Assembly (NCBI RefSeq): GCF_050947875.1
Contig: NC_134571.1
Coordinates: 224,140,024-224,204,023 of the forward strand
Direction: 5' to 3'
Length of the DNA: 64,000 bases
Source of the DNA: Dermacentor variabilis
Taxonomy: Eukaryota > Arthropoda > Arachnida > Ixodida > Ixodidae
The position numbers were made by a program, and so were the translations under genes. The notes beneath the pieces are model-generated. The model worked only from the letters and a program-made list of their open reading frames with translations, searched no databases and was not told the DNA's origin. Positions 19,914 to 29,165 of the stretch are shown here, one piece after another; positions within the stretch are counted from its first letter, which is position 1; each line of letters starts with the position of its first letter.

Positions 19914-22900
19914 TTAGGGGCTTCGACTTAAGCCATCGGCGTTACCGTTGAGACTCCCCTTTTTGTAACGCACCTCAAAGGAATATTGTTGTAAAGCGAG
20001 GCTCCAGCGCAGGAGGCGGCCATTTTTGGGAGAGATGGTCTGCAGCCATTGGAGAGGGCAGTGATCCGTCTCAATGATAAACCTCGAGCCGGCTAGATAG
20101 CATGACAATTTCTGAACGGCCCACACGAGACATGCACACTCTTTCTCGGTGGCGCTATACGCCTGCTCACGACTGGTCAGCTTACGACTAGCATACAGGA
20201 CGGGGTGTTCTACTTCTCCCTTTTCCCGTTGGCACAGTACAACGCCCATGCCTCGCTCTCTAGCATCGCACTGAACAATGAACCCTTTTGTATAGTCTGG
20301 CGATCGTAGCACAGGCTGGTTTGTTAGGGCACTCTTTAGGGCGCTAAAAGCTCTTTCCTTTGTCTCGTCCCAGACGACTGTTTGAGGCTCTGTTTTTCTT
20401 AGAGCATCCGTCAGGGGAGCCGCGATATCAGAGTACCTGGGGATGTACCTCTGATAGTAGCCGGCGACACCTAAGAACGACCGAATATCGGTCTTCGTGC
20501 GCGGTTGCGGGAAGTCTCGCACAGCGGCCACTTTTATTTCAGAGGGGCGGCGACGACCCTGACCAATCACGTGACCGAGGTAGACAACCTCGGCCTGTGC
20601 TAACTGGCACTTAGGAGCCTTTACTGTCAAGCCCGCTTCGCGCAGGCGGGTTAGCACTGCCCGCAAGTGTGTCATATGCTCAGACCAGGATGCGGAGAAT
20701 ATCGCTACGTCGTCTAGATACGGTAAAGCGAATTCTTGCTGTCCCCGCAACACTTTATCCATGAGGCTTGAAAAACAGTATGGCGCGTTCTTCAAACCAA
20801 AACTCAACACTTTAGGACGGAATGTTCCCATTGGTGAAATGAACGCCGCATACCTACTAGCCTCTTCTGTGAGTGGAACCTGCCAATAACCCCTGACAAG
20901 ATCTAGGGAGGAAATAAACTGAGCGCTACTAACTTTCTCAAGGCGCTCCTCGATGTTAGGGATCGGATAAATTTGATCCTTAGTGATGGAATTAAGCCTG
21001 CGGTAGTCGACGCAAGGACGAGGTTCCTTGCCCGGTACCTCAACTAAAATCAAAGGGGAGGTATAATCACTCTCACCTGCCTCAATAACACCGAGCTGTA
21101 GCATTTTCTTTACCTCAGCCTCCATAATATCGCTCTGGCGGGGTGACACCCGATACGCCTTGGATCGTACTGGCTCTGGGGAGGTAAGTTCTATATCATG
21201 AGTAAGTACAGAAGTCCTACCAGGCCTCTCAGAGAACAGACCTTGAAACTCTTGTAATAGCTGGTGTAGTTCGGTTTTCTGCTCGGGCGACAGCGGTGCT
21301 TTACTGATAAGGTCACTAATGACTTGACCGGTGTCTTCCCTGTTCGTCACTGAGCCTAGTCCCGGAAGCTCGACCGGAAGCTCTTCAGGAACGTTTACCA
21401 TCATGCACACCACTGCTTCCCTTTGTCTATAAGGTTTGAGCAGATTACAGTGGTAAACTTGCTGTGCTTTCCGCTTTCCTGGCAGACTTACCACGTAGTT
21501 AACGTCCGACAGTTTCTGAACAATTCGTGCTGGGCCCTCCCACTGCACGTCTAGTTTGTTGTTTAGCGATGTGCGCAATATCATGACCTCATCGCCCACC
21601 TCAAAACGACGGGCCCTGGCTGTCCGATCATAATAAACCTTGGCCCTCTGCTGGGCCTTTGTCATTGCTTCACCTGACAACTCCTGTGCCCTCCTTAAGC
21701 GTTCGAGGAGCTTAAGTACGTACTCCACCACGACTGGGTCGTCGCCCCTACCTTCCCACGATTCTCGAAGCATGCGAAGCGGAGACCGAAGCGAGCGACC
21801 GTACACCAGTTCAGCTGGCGAAAACCCCGTAGCTGCATGCGGCGCGGTTCTTAACGCAAACATCACCCCAGGCAGACACAGCTCCCAGTCAGTTTGATGT
21901 TCAAAACACAAGGCTCTCAACACGCGCTTCATGACGGAGTGGAGCTTCTCAACGGAATTCGACTGTGGGTGGTACACTGAGCTGTGTAACAGCTTTACCC
22001 CACACCTTTCGAGAAAAGTTGTCGTCAAAGCGCTAGTAAACACTGTGCCCTGATCTGATTGGATTTCCTCAGGGAAACCAACTCGCGCAAATATGGACAG
22101 TAGTGCATTGACTATCTCAACTGAGCAGAGTTCTTTAAGCGGCACTGCTTCAGGGAACTTTGTCGCTGGGCAGATCACAGTTAAAATGTGTCTGTACCCC
22201 GTGGCTGTTACCGGCAGAGGTCCCACTGTATCAATAACGAGCCGTCTAAAAGGCTCCGTAATGATAGGTACCAATTTCAACGGCGCCCTCGATTTGTCCC
22301 CTGGTTTGCCCACCCGCTGACAGGTGTCACATGACCTTACGAAATGGTCTGCGTCCCGAAAACACCCTGGCCAATAGTACTCTTGTAAGAGACGGTCCTT
22401 AGTTTTCTTAACTCCAAGGTGTCCGGACCACGAACCCCCGTGTGACAAGCGCAACAGATCCTGACGATAGCATTGAGGCACGATCAGCTGATCGAACTCC
22501 ACTCCTCTGCGGTCTAGATACTTCCGGTACAGGACTCCACCTCTTTCCACAAAACGCGCATTTTTCCTGGCGATACCTTCCTTGACATTGCAGCGAATGT
22601 TTTCCAGGCTGCCATCCTTTTTTTGCTCGGCTATCAAAGCCGACCGGCTGACTTTTAGCAACCTATTAAGTCCGTCTGACGTAGGCGCGATGAGCAAATC
22701 AGTAGATAGCTCTTCTAACTTTCCCGCATCGGGATTTTCCTCTCCGGTATCTGGTGCCTTTAACGTTACAGACTCAAGTTTATTCAGTTCGGGCGTGCTC
22801 TGAATATCAGCTTGCTGCGCCTCTGACCCTTTTTCGTTGTTTGATAACGTCGGCCCCGCAACTAGCGCCTTTGCAGCGAGCTCCCGAACCTTCGATCTGG

Positions 22901-24407
22901 TTAAGGCCTGAACACTAGCTTCACCAAACAAAAGCCCCTTCTCGCGCAGGAGGTGATCGGACCTGTTTGAAAATAGGTACGGGTACTGGGGTGGCAGCAT
23001 AGATGACACTGCCGCCTCCGTCTCAAGCGCTCCGAAAAGTCCTTCAATAAGCACCTTTGCTACTGGCAGACACACGCTATGAGCTTCCACGGCTTGCTTG
23101 ATCCATGCGCACTCGCCCGTGAACATATGGGGTTCTACGTAAGACGGGTGAACTACATCCATCGTAGCTGCGGAATCGCGAAGCACTCGGCACTCTTTCC
23201 CGTTCACGAGGAGGTCTCGCATGTAAGGCTCGAGAAGCTTCATGTTCTCGTCAGTGCTGCCTATTGAAAAAAACACAACTTTTGGTGTTGTTTCCGGACA
23301 CTGCGCCGAAAAGTGACCCGGCTTCTGGCACGTATAACAAACGCGCGCTTGCCTCATCTCGAACCGCTTTCTGCGTTCGGCTTCGGCTGCCGCCGTCTCC
23401 TTAGGTTCGGTCGCACTGCTTCCACTCGCATCCGCACTACGCGTGTTCCCCTTTGCTCTCATGGGTGTGAACTTCGGCCTCTCGAACTTCGAGCCAAATT
23501 CACCCTTTTGACCGTCCTTAGCTCCGCGAGCCCGACGCGTCACAAACTCCTCGGCTAGCTCAGCGGCTTTAGCCACCATACAAACGTCTGGCCTATCCAA
23601 GACCCAGTATCGCACGTTCTCCGGTAACCGACTATAAAACTGTTCTAGCCCGAAGCACTGCAGAACTTTATCGTGGTCACCAAACGCTTTCTCTTCTTTG
23701 AGCCACTCCTGCATGTTCGACATAAGCCTATACGCAAACTCTGTATATGACTCACTTTTGCCTTTCTCATTTTCCCGAAACTTCCGACGGAACGCCTCCG
23801 CAGACAGCCGGTACTTTTTTAGAAGACTCGATTTCACTGTGTCGAAATCCTCTGCCTCCTCTCTATCCAAGCGAGCGACTACGTCGGCCGCCTCGCCGGG
23901 TAACAAAGTGAGCAAGCGCTGTGGCCACGTTTCCCGAGAGAACCCCTGCTTCTCGCACGTTCGCTCAAAGTTAACCAGGAACAAACCAATGTCCTCTCCA
24001 AGCTTAAACGGCCGCATCAGGTCAGTCATTTTGAACAATACTCGTTCTCCTGCACCGTGTGCCTGACTTCCATTACGAGCGCGTTCCATCTCTACCTCGA
24101 GACGCTTCATTTCCAAAGCGTGTTCGCGCTCTTCTTTTTCTTTCTGCTCTTTAAGTTCGCGCTCCTGTTTCTCTTTTTGCTCTTTAAGTTCGCGCTCCTG
24201 TTTCTCTTTTTGCTCTTTAAGTTCGAGCTCCTGTCTTTTTGACCTCTCCTCAATAGTCTCAAGGCATTCCGACAGCTCGTCATCCTCAGCCTCTAACTCA
24301 AGAATAGCCTTTAGCAGTTCTGGTTTTCTGAGTTTGTCCGAGACATCCAGACCCAACTCTCTTGCAAGCTCCAACAATTTCGGTTTGCGCAACGACTTCA
24401 AATCCAT
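19914..24407 (-). CDS. Element C gag-pol polyprotein (PR-IN-RT-RH order), intact
   Basis: A single 1497-residue frame. Residues 1-55 resemble a SAP-like helical start (MDLKSLRKPKLLELARELGL). Residues 55-115 form a charged coiled coil with an ELKEQKEKQER repeat. A capsid region follows at about 125-190, then a SCAN-like segment at about 195-290 (AEAFRRKFRE, LEQFYSRLPENVRYWVLD). A CCHC knuckle CYTCQKPGHFSAQC lies near 357. The protease-like segment near 407 reads RDSAAT where DSGA or DTGA is usual. The integrase zinc finger is at about 650-695 (HGGSWSGHLG, CDTCQ). Its core has IDTVGPLP, IQSDQGTVF and NSVEKLHSV as the D, D, E positions at about 720-820, with a C-terminal barrel near 940. RT starts near 1080, has CVDYRRLNSITKDQIYPIPN and YLDDVAIF at about 1230, and RNase H (QCDARERGMGVVL, TEKECACLVWAV, DGLSRSP) closes the frame. 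Start chosen at the first ATG, 316 bp inside the LTR. Confidence 0.93.
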   Translation of the reverse strand: MDLKSLRKPKLLELARELGLDVSDKLRKPELLKAILELEAEDDELSECLETIEERSKRQELELKEQKEKQERELKEQKEKQERELKEQKEKEEREHALEMKRLEVEMERARNGSQAHGAGERVLFKMTDLMRPFKLGEDIGLFLVNFERTCEKQGFSRETWPQRLLTLLPGEAADVVARLDREEAEDFDTVKSSLLKKYRLSAEAFRRKFRENEKGKSESYTEFAYRLMSNMQEWLKEEKAFGDHDKVLQCFGLEQFYSRLPENVRYWVLDRPDVCMVAKAAELAEEFVTRRARGAKDGQKGEFGSKFERPKFTPMRAKGNTRSADASGSSATEPKETAAAEAERRKRFEMRQARVCYTCQKPGHFSAQCPETTPKVVFFSIGSTDENMKLLEPYMRDLLVNGKECRVLRDSAATMDVVHPSYVEPHMFTGECAWIKQAVEAHSVCLPVAKVLIEGLFGALETEAAVSSMLPPQYPYLFSNRSDHLLREKGLLFGEASVQALTRSKVRELAAKALVAGPTLSNNEKGSEAQQADIQSTPELNKLESVTLKAPDTGEENPDAGKLEELSTDLLIAPTSDGLNRLLKVSRSALIAEQKKDGSLENIRCNVKEGIARKNARFVERGGVLYRKYLDRRGVEFDQLIVPQCYRQDLLRLSHGGSWSGHLGVKKTKDRLLQEYYWPGCFRDADHFVRSCDTCQRVGKPGDKSRAPLKLVPIITEPFRRLVIDTVGPLPVTATGYRHILTVICPATKFPEAVPLKELCSVEIVNALLSIFARVGFPEEIQSDQGTVFTSALTTTFLERCGVKLLHSSVYHPQSNSVEKLHSVMKRVLRALCFEHQTDWELCLPGVMFALRTAPHAATGFSPAELVYGRSLRSPLRMLRESWEGRGDDPVVVEYVLKLLERLRRAQELSGEAMTKAQQRAKVYYDRTARARRFEVGDEVMILRTSLNNKLDVQWEGPARIVQKLSDVNYVVSLPGKRKAQQVYHCNLLKPYRQREAVVCMMVNVPEELPVELPGLGSVTNREDTGQVISDLISKAPLSPEQKTELHQLLQEFQGLFSERPGRTSVLTHDIELTSPEPVRSKAYRVSPRQSDIMEAEVKKMLQLGVIEAGESDYTSPLILVEVPGKEPRPCVDYRRLNSITKDQIYPIPNIEERLEKVSSAQFISSLDLVRGYWQVPLTEEASRYAAFISPMGTFRPKVLSFGLKNAPYCFSSLMDKVLRGQQEFALPYLDDVAIFSASWSEHMTHLRAVLTRLREAGLTVKAPKCQLAQAEVVYLGHVIGQGRRRPSEIKVAAVRDFPQPRTKTDIRSFLGVAGYYQRYIPRYSDIAAPLTDALRKTEPQTVVWDETKERAFSALKSALTNQPVLRSPDYTKGFIVQCDARERGMGVVLCQREKGEVEHPVLYASRKLTSREQAYSATEKECACLVWAVQKLSCYLAGSRFIIETDHCPLQWLQTISPKNGRLLRWSLALQQYSFEVRYKKGSLNGNADGLSRSP
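24135..24245 (-). repeat. 33-bp tandem repeat in the coiled-coil of element C Gag
   Basis: About three copies of a 33-bp unit encode repeated ELKEQKEKQER blocks. Each unit is 11 residues, so the repeat keeps frame and extends a predicted coiled coil; repeat number could vary between copies. Confidence 0.85.
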
Positions 24408-24722
24408 GGCTGCTCTGAATGCTGCTTTCTCTACTGCTTACTATTGTCTTGCCGCAAACTAACCCGGCAGCAACGACAACCACAATTACCAGCTCTGTTT
24501 CTGACACTAACAAAAGCCTGGCAAAGCTCAGAAGAAGAAAGTCCCGCACTCACCAAACCTCGCAGCCAAGAGTCCAGCGCAGTCGTTCCGCTGCAGGCAA
24601 CCAGTCATCACACAGGGCTCGTTGCACTGCTCCCGGATCGTCGTTGAGCTGCTCAGCATACAGTCAACTGCATCTCTTCGCTGCTGGCCTCCGTTGTCGC
24701 GATCTCACCGCTGGCAGACAGT
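24408..24722 (-). other. Element C 5' leader
   Basis: Between the 5' LTR and the gag-pol start. The bases directly after the LTR (minus strand ACTGTCTGCCAGCGG) do not begin with TGG, so the primer-binding site differs from the TGGnGGAGG site used by A, B and D; the primer tRNA is not identified. Confidence 0.6.
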
Positions 24723-25441
24723 TGTTTGGGATCCCACCGATGGCATCGGTTGTTGGGAACTCGGCGCTGACGCCCGTGGTTGTACCTGGGTCGCAAGCCC
24801 CAAGGGTAGCGTTGGCCTGGCGGCCTGGGGTACAACTGGAAGCATCCGAAGGTCCCGGCAAAGCATGAGTCGACTGGTAACAACAAAACAACTTGTTTAT
24901 TTTAACATCGCAAAGAGTTGGCGGTCAGGTTGACCGAAGTAGAGAGACGGGAGAGCACTTTACTCAACAGAAGAAATCGGAGCCCTCCTCTTGGCGTCCG
25001 GGGGCAGCTGTTTTTATACTCTCGCAGTTGAGGGCAAGAAGGAACCCCTCAATAGACGAGCACGTGATTGTACAATGGGCTAAGGTGACGCACACTGCCG
25101 CCGGTCGGGCACAAAGACTGGAAGGAGAGGGTGACCCCTGCTGTCGCATCGCCTGGTTCGGGTACAATGACTGGAAGGAGAGGGTGACCCCTGCTTTCGC
25201 ATCGCCTGGTTCGGGCACTGACTGGAAGGAGAGGGTGACCCCTGCTGTCGCATCGCCTGGTTTGGGCACAATGGCACATACACTCACACACGCACATGAA
25301 GACACGTGGCATCGGAACATGCCTGGAAACGCCTGGAAACGCCTGGCGGGGAGCGTTGCGGCGACGCCGAACGGGCCAAAATGTCTGCCGCCCCGCCGCA
25401 GTCGCGCCGGCAAAACCGCGTGTCGCAGGCGAAACGCAACA
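24723..25441 (-). repeat. Element C 5' LTR (promoter copy)
   Basis: 719 bp, starts TGTTGCG and ends CCCAAACA on the minus strand. Holds the TATA-like TATAAAAA at 25011-25018 (minus), AATAAA at 24896-24901, and the 53-bp triplicate at 25116-25272. Directly followed by the target duplicate CCGT. Confidence 0.93.
25011..25018 (-). promoter_or_regulatory. TATA-like box in element C 5' LTR
   Basis: Minus strand GAGTATAAAAACAGC. Its position between the U3 repeats and the AATAAA signal fits the start of genomic RNA transcription; this is inferred from layout only. Confidence 0.5.
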
Positions 25442-25445
25442 CCGT

Positions 25446-26406
25446 GAGCTTATACTTGGCATGGACTTTTTGCAAACGAATGGCGCAATTATCGACTTGC
25501 AAGAATCACGTGTGTTGTTTTCCACAAAAAATGCTGTTACCATTTCTGATACAGAAGAGCCACATATTTCCTCTCTCCGTATTGTGGATGAACACGTGAC
25601 GGTGCCGGCAAGGTGCAGTGTGACTGTCGTTGTAAGGAGCGACGTATTTCGTGACTATGAGGGACCTGCAGACGGAAATATCGGGCTGCTACTGGAAAAG
25701 CAAATATGCGTGGCAAGAGGCCTAGTTCACCTGCGTAACGGATGCGCTGATGTCCTCTTGACTAACTTTGGCAATGAGGCACAACACGTGGCGAAGGGAA
25801 CAGTCATAGCGTCTCTTCATGACTATGCACAACTCGCGGATGTGTCAACCCTCCATGCAGCATCACCAGCTTCTGTCACTTTAGACAATGTCCTTATCTC
25901 CATCGACATTGACCGAGAGCTGTCATCACCACAAAGAGATAAGATTGAGAGCTTGGTCACAGAGTTTGCTGAATGCTTTTCGACTTCATCGAAAGTCCGT
26001 CGTACTCCCGTCGCAAAACACCGCATTGTGGTCGAAGAACCTGCAAGACCAGTGCGCCAACACCCGTACCGAGTGGCTTCAAAAGAAAGAGAAGCGATAA
26101 GAAGTCAAGTACAGGAAATGCTCAAAGACGATGTGATACAGCCATCCAATAGCCCGTGGGCATCTCCGGTAGTCCTGGTCAAAAAGAGGGATAACACCCT
26201 ACGATTTTGTGTTGATTACAGGAAACTCAATCTTGTCACGAAGCGAGATGTTTATCCACTCCCACGCATCGACGACACCTTGGACAAACTACGCAACGCT
26301 TACTTCTTCTCTTCTTTGGATCTCAAAAGCGGATACTGGCAGATAGAAGTGGACGAGCGAGATCGCGAAAAAACAGCATTTGTGACACCGGATGGTCTAT
26401 ACGAAT
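25446..26406 (+). pseudogene. Element B protease 3' half and RT N-terminal half
   Basis: Resumes B's protease with LILGMDFLQTNGAIIDLQES directly after element C and its CCGT duplicate. A linker follows, then RT starts with VRQHPYRVASKEREAIRSQV, NSPWASPVVLVKKRDNTLRF, CVDYRKLNLVTKRDVYPLPR and FFSSLDLKSGYWQIEVDERD with the first catalytic aspartate. At about 26405 one base is missing relative to element D, and the frame shifts just before the conserved PFGL motif. An apparent ATG upstream inside the element C LTR is accidental: that reading frame joins LTR and B by insertion only. Confidence 0.88.
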
Positions 26407-28600
26407 TAAAGTGCTTCCATTTGGTCTGTGTTCTGCGCCCGCCACCTTCCAGCGCATGATGGACACTGTTCTCTTCGGACTGAAATGGCAGTCGTGCCTC
26501 GTCTACCTTGATGATGTGGTGGTCTTCTCCACTACATTCGAGCAGCACATGCAGCGACTGAGAGCAGTTCTGGATGCTATTCGCACGGCGGGATTGACCA
26601 TAAAACCCGAAAAATGCCACTTCAGCTTTCGCGAGCTCCGCTTTCTCGGACACATTGTCAGTGCTGAAGGCGTCCGCCCCGATCCTGAGAAGATCACTGC
26701 AGTAGAAATGTTTCCGCAGCCAAGAGACAAAAAAGCTATTAGACGTTTCCTGGGACTGTGTGCCTACTACAGGCGTTTCGTAGAAAATTTTTCTAAAATT
26801 GCCGAACCACTCACGCGACTGACAAAAGAAGATGCCCCTTTTGTGTGGGAGAAAGAACAAGAAGACGCCTTCTCTGAGCTACGACGGCGTTTGCAGAGTA
26901 CTCCTATACTTGCCCATTTTGATGAAAATGCCGAAACGGACATCCACACCGACGCGAGTAACGTTGGTCTCGGTGCCATACTTATTCAGTGGCAGAATGG
27001 AGAAGAAAAAGTTATTGCCTATGCAAGCCGTACCTTATCAAAAGCCGAGATAAATTACTCAGCTACAGAAAAGGAATGCCTGGCGGTTATATGGGTTATC
27101 AGTAAGTTCCGGCCATACTTATATGGCAGACCGTTTCGAGCCATCAGCGACCATCATTCATTGTGCTGGCTGGCGAACCTCAAGGACCCTTCTGGAAGAC
27201 TCGCTAGATGGAGTTTGCGTCTACAGGAGTATGACATCACGGTCGTTTACAAGTCCGGTCTCAAACACAATGATGCTGATTGCTTATCACGTGCACCAAT
27301 CGAATCTACGTCACCTGAATGCGAGCAAGATTTCCCATTTCTTGGGGCTGTAAATACGACGGAAATGGCTCATCACCAGCGTACAGATCCGGAATCACTC
27401 CTGCTCATCGAGTACCTGGAGGGTCGACAAGTGAAAGCGCCTCGAGTTTTCTTCCGCGGATTGTGTTCGTATGTCATCCGGAACAACGTCCTCAACAAAC
27501 GAAACTTCGAGTACAGTGGTGAGACGTTTCAACTTCTCGTGCCATCATCGCTGCGAGCTGAGATCTTAGAAGCTTGCGATCTTAGAACTCTGGCGAGAAT
27601 CCGCCAGAAATATTACTGGCCGAAGTTCATGAATTCAGTGCAGCACTATGTAAAATCGTGCCGAGATTGTCAAAGACGCAAAACACCGCCACTCAAACCA
27701 GCAGGTTTTCTGCAACCGATACAGCCACCAGCAGCACCCTTTGAACAAATAGGAGTGGATTTACTTGGACCATTTCCCGTATCAACCTCAGGAAAGCGGT
27801 GGATTGTGGTAGCGACCGATTATCTGACCCGGTATGCTGAGACCTCTTCTCTTACAAAAGGAACCGCCATTGAAGTGGCTCAGTTTTTTGTCACACACAT
27901 AGTATTACGACATGGCGCACCTAAGGTACTCATAACAGACAAAGGAACAGCTTTTTTGGCCCGTTTGATGCAGTCTGTTATGAAACTAACACATACTGCT
28001 CATAGAAAAACCACAGCGTACCATCCACAAACAAACGGCCTGACTGAACGGCTCAATAGAACGCTCGCTGACATGATCTGAATGTACGTAGACGTCGAGC
28101 ATCGTACATGGGACAGTATTCTACCATATGCCACCTTTGTGTATAATACTGCAGTACAAGAAACGACACATTTCACGCCATTTGAACTTGTTTACGGTCG
28201 GACAGTAACAACAACACTAGACGCGATGTTACCTGTAGACAACAGCACCGAAGACGACCCTGACGTTAGCGAGTACATAGAAAGGGCAGAAGAAGCACGG
28301 CAGTTGGCAAGGCACCGTATCGTACAACAGCAAAACGTCGACGCAAATCGGTACAACCTAGGGCGAAGAGAGGTACAGTACAAACCCGGAGACAAAGTGT
28401 GGGTATGGACGCCTATACGTACGCCCGGTCTTTCAGAGAAGCTACTGCGCCGTTACTTTGGCCCCTACAGAGTACTTCGCCGGCTAAGTCCTTTAAATTA
28501 CGAGGTAACTCCTGAAGGCCAAGTCTGCTCCACACGACGCAGGACTCGCCCAGAGGTCGTACACGTAGTACGAATGAAGCCTTACCATGAAAGGCATTGA
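26407..28600 (+). pseudogene. Element B RT-RNase H-integrase, broken
   Basis: From 26411: MLPFGLCSAPATFQRMMDTV, the catalytic YLDDVVVF at about 26502-26525, the connection domain, then RNase H (TDIHTDASNVGLGAILIQW, YSATEKECLAVIWVISKF, DADCLSRAP). The integrase N-terminus lacks about 12 residues around the second histidine of the H-H-C-C finger compared with element D (ILEACDLRTLARIRQ against a longer stretch in D). The core retains GVDLLGPFPVSTSGKRWIVV, VLITDKGTAF and YHPQTNGLTERLNRTL. A stop at 28079-28081 cuts the frame, which goes on at 28082 with MYVDVEHRTWDSILPYATFV through the GDKVWVWTP tail to 28600. Confidence 0.88.
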
Positions 28601-28779
28601 CTACTAGAATTTGCACGTACGATCAAGCCTAGCACCAGCCATCCCCTGACCACTGTCGTTTTAAGAGAGAGAAATTTATTTACAGAAAGGCAGAGAGGTC
28701 GGCCTGTCGTTTTAAAGCAGTTGGCTTCTCTATAGGCCTTTTCTACGCATCGGGACGATACTTCTTCGGAGAGGGCTAA

Positions 28780-29060
28780 TGCCGCCAGCATTGCGAGAAC
28801 ACAAGACGACCGCCACATCTTAACTGCGTTTCAAAGAGCCGCCACACCGCAAGCGGGAAGAAAAGCGCCGCAAGCAATGCTGGGCCGGTGCTGACAGACC
28901 GGCGGCTCGTGCGCGAGAATCGGACTAGCACGCGACAGGAGGCGGCAAAGAGAACGAAGTTAGAAGAAGCGAAGCTCAAGGGACGTTTTTGTTGACGGGC
29001 ACAGGTTCGCCCAGAATAAATTAGGTTGCGTAGAAACGGCCGTCGTAACTGTTGGTTACA
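28780..29060 (+). repeat. Element B 3' LTR
   Basis: 281 bp, matches 16647-16931 with about 5% differences and a short deletion. Preceded by a purine tract (CGGAGAGGGCTAA) that fits the polypurine primer site. AATAAA at 29015-29020. Confidence 0.88.
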
Positions 29061-29143
<83 letters not shown>

Positions 29144-29165
29144 TGTGTGTGTGTGTTGGTGTGTG
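29061..29165. repeat. (AT)n microsatellite passing into (TG)n
   Basis: About 80 bp of nearly pure AT dinucleotides followed by TG dinucleotides. Directly abuts the 3' LTR of element B. Tyr/Ile-only frames across it are not genes. Confidence 0.95.

Larger units (their letters stand above)
18706..25441 (-). mobile_element. Element C: Gmr1-like LTR retrotransposon with integrase before RT
   Basis: Minus-strand element with LTRs of 721 bp (18706-19426) and 719 bp (24723-25441), flanked by the duplicated target CCGT (18702-18705 and 25442-25445). By eye the LTRs differ only by two substitutions and a 2-bp indel. A single open frame of 1497 codons (24407-19914) encodes Gag, a protease, integrase, RT and RNase H in that order. 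Ordinary Ty3/gypsy elements have integrase last; the order here is that of the Gmr1-like group (and of Ty1/copia), while RT and integrase sequences are gypsy-like. Near-identical LTRs and the intact frame point to a recent insertion. Confidence 0.92.
16647..29060 (+). mobile_element. Element B: Ty3/gypsy retrotransposon, split by element C
   Basis: Plus-strand element with LTRs at 16647-16931 and 28780-29060, a primer-binding site directly inside the 5' LTR, and gag, protease, RT, RNase H and integrase in ordinary gypsy order. Its own length is about 5.7 kb; the remaining 6.7 kb is element C, inserted within the protease. The flanks are ATAT (left) and ATAC (right), a likely 4-bp target duplication with one change in an AT repeat. 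LTRs differ by roughly 5% by eye. Gag has a frameshift and a stop. Pol has a one-base deletion, a stop and a deletion in the integrase zinc finger, so the copy is dead. Confidence 0.9.

Noticed and set aside
19914..24407. An infectious retrovirus-like element with envelope
   Set aside because: No frame follows RNase H before the 3' LTR, and no signal peptide or transmembrane segment is seen; it is a retrotransposon.
25296..26459. A 387-codon gene starting at an ATG at 25296
   Set aside because: The first ~48 codons are element C LTR; the frame is an accidental join to the second half of B's protease.
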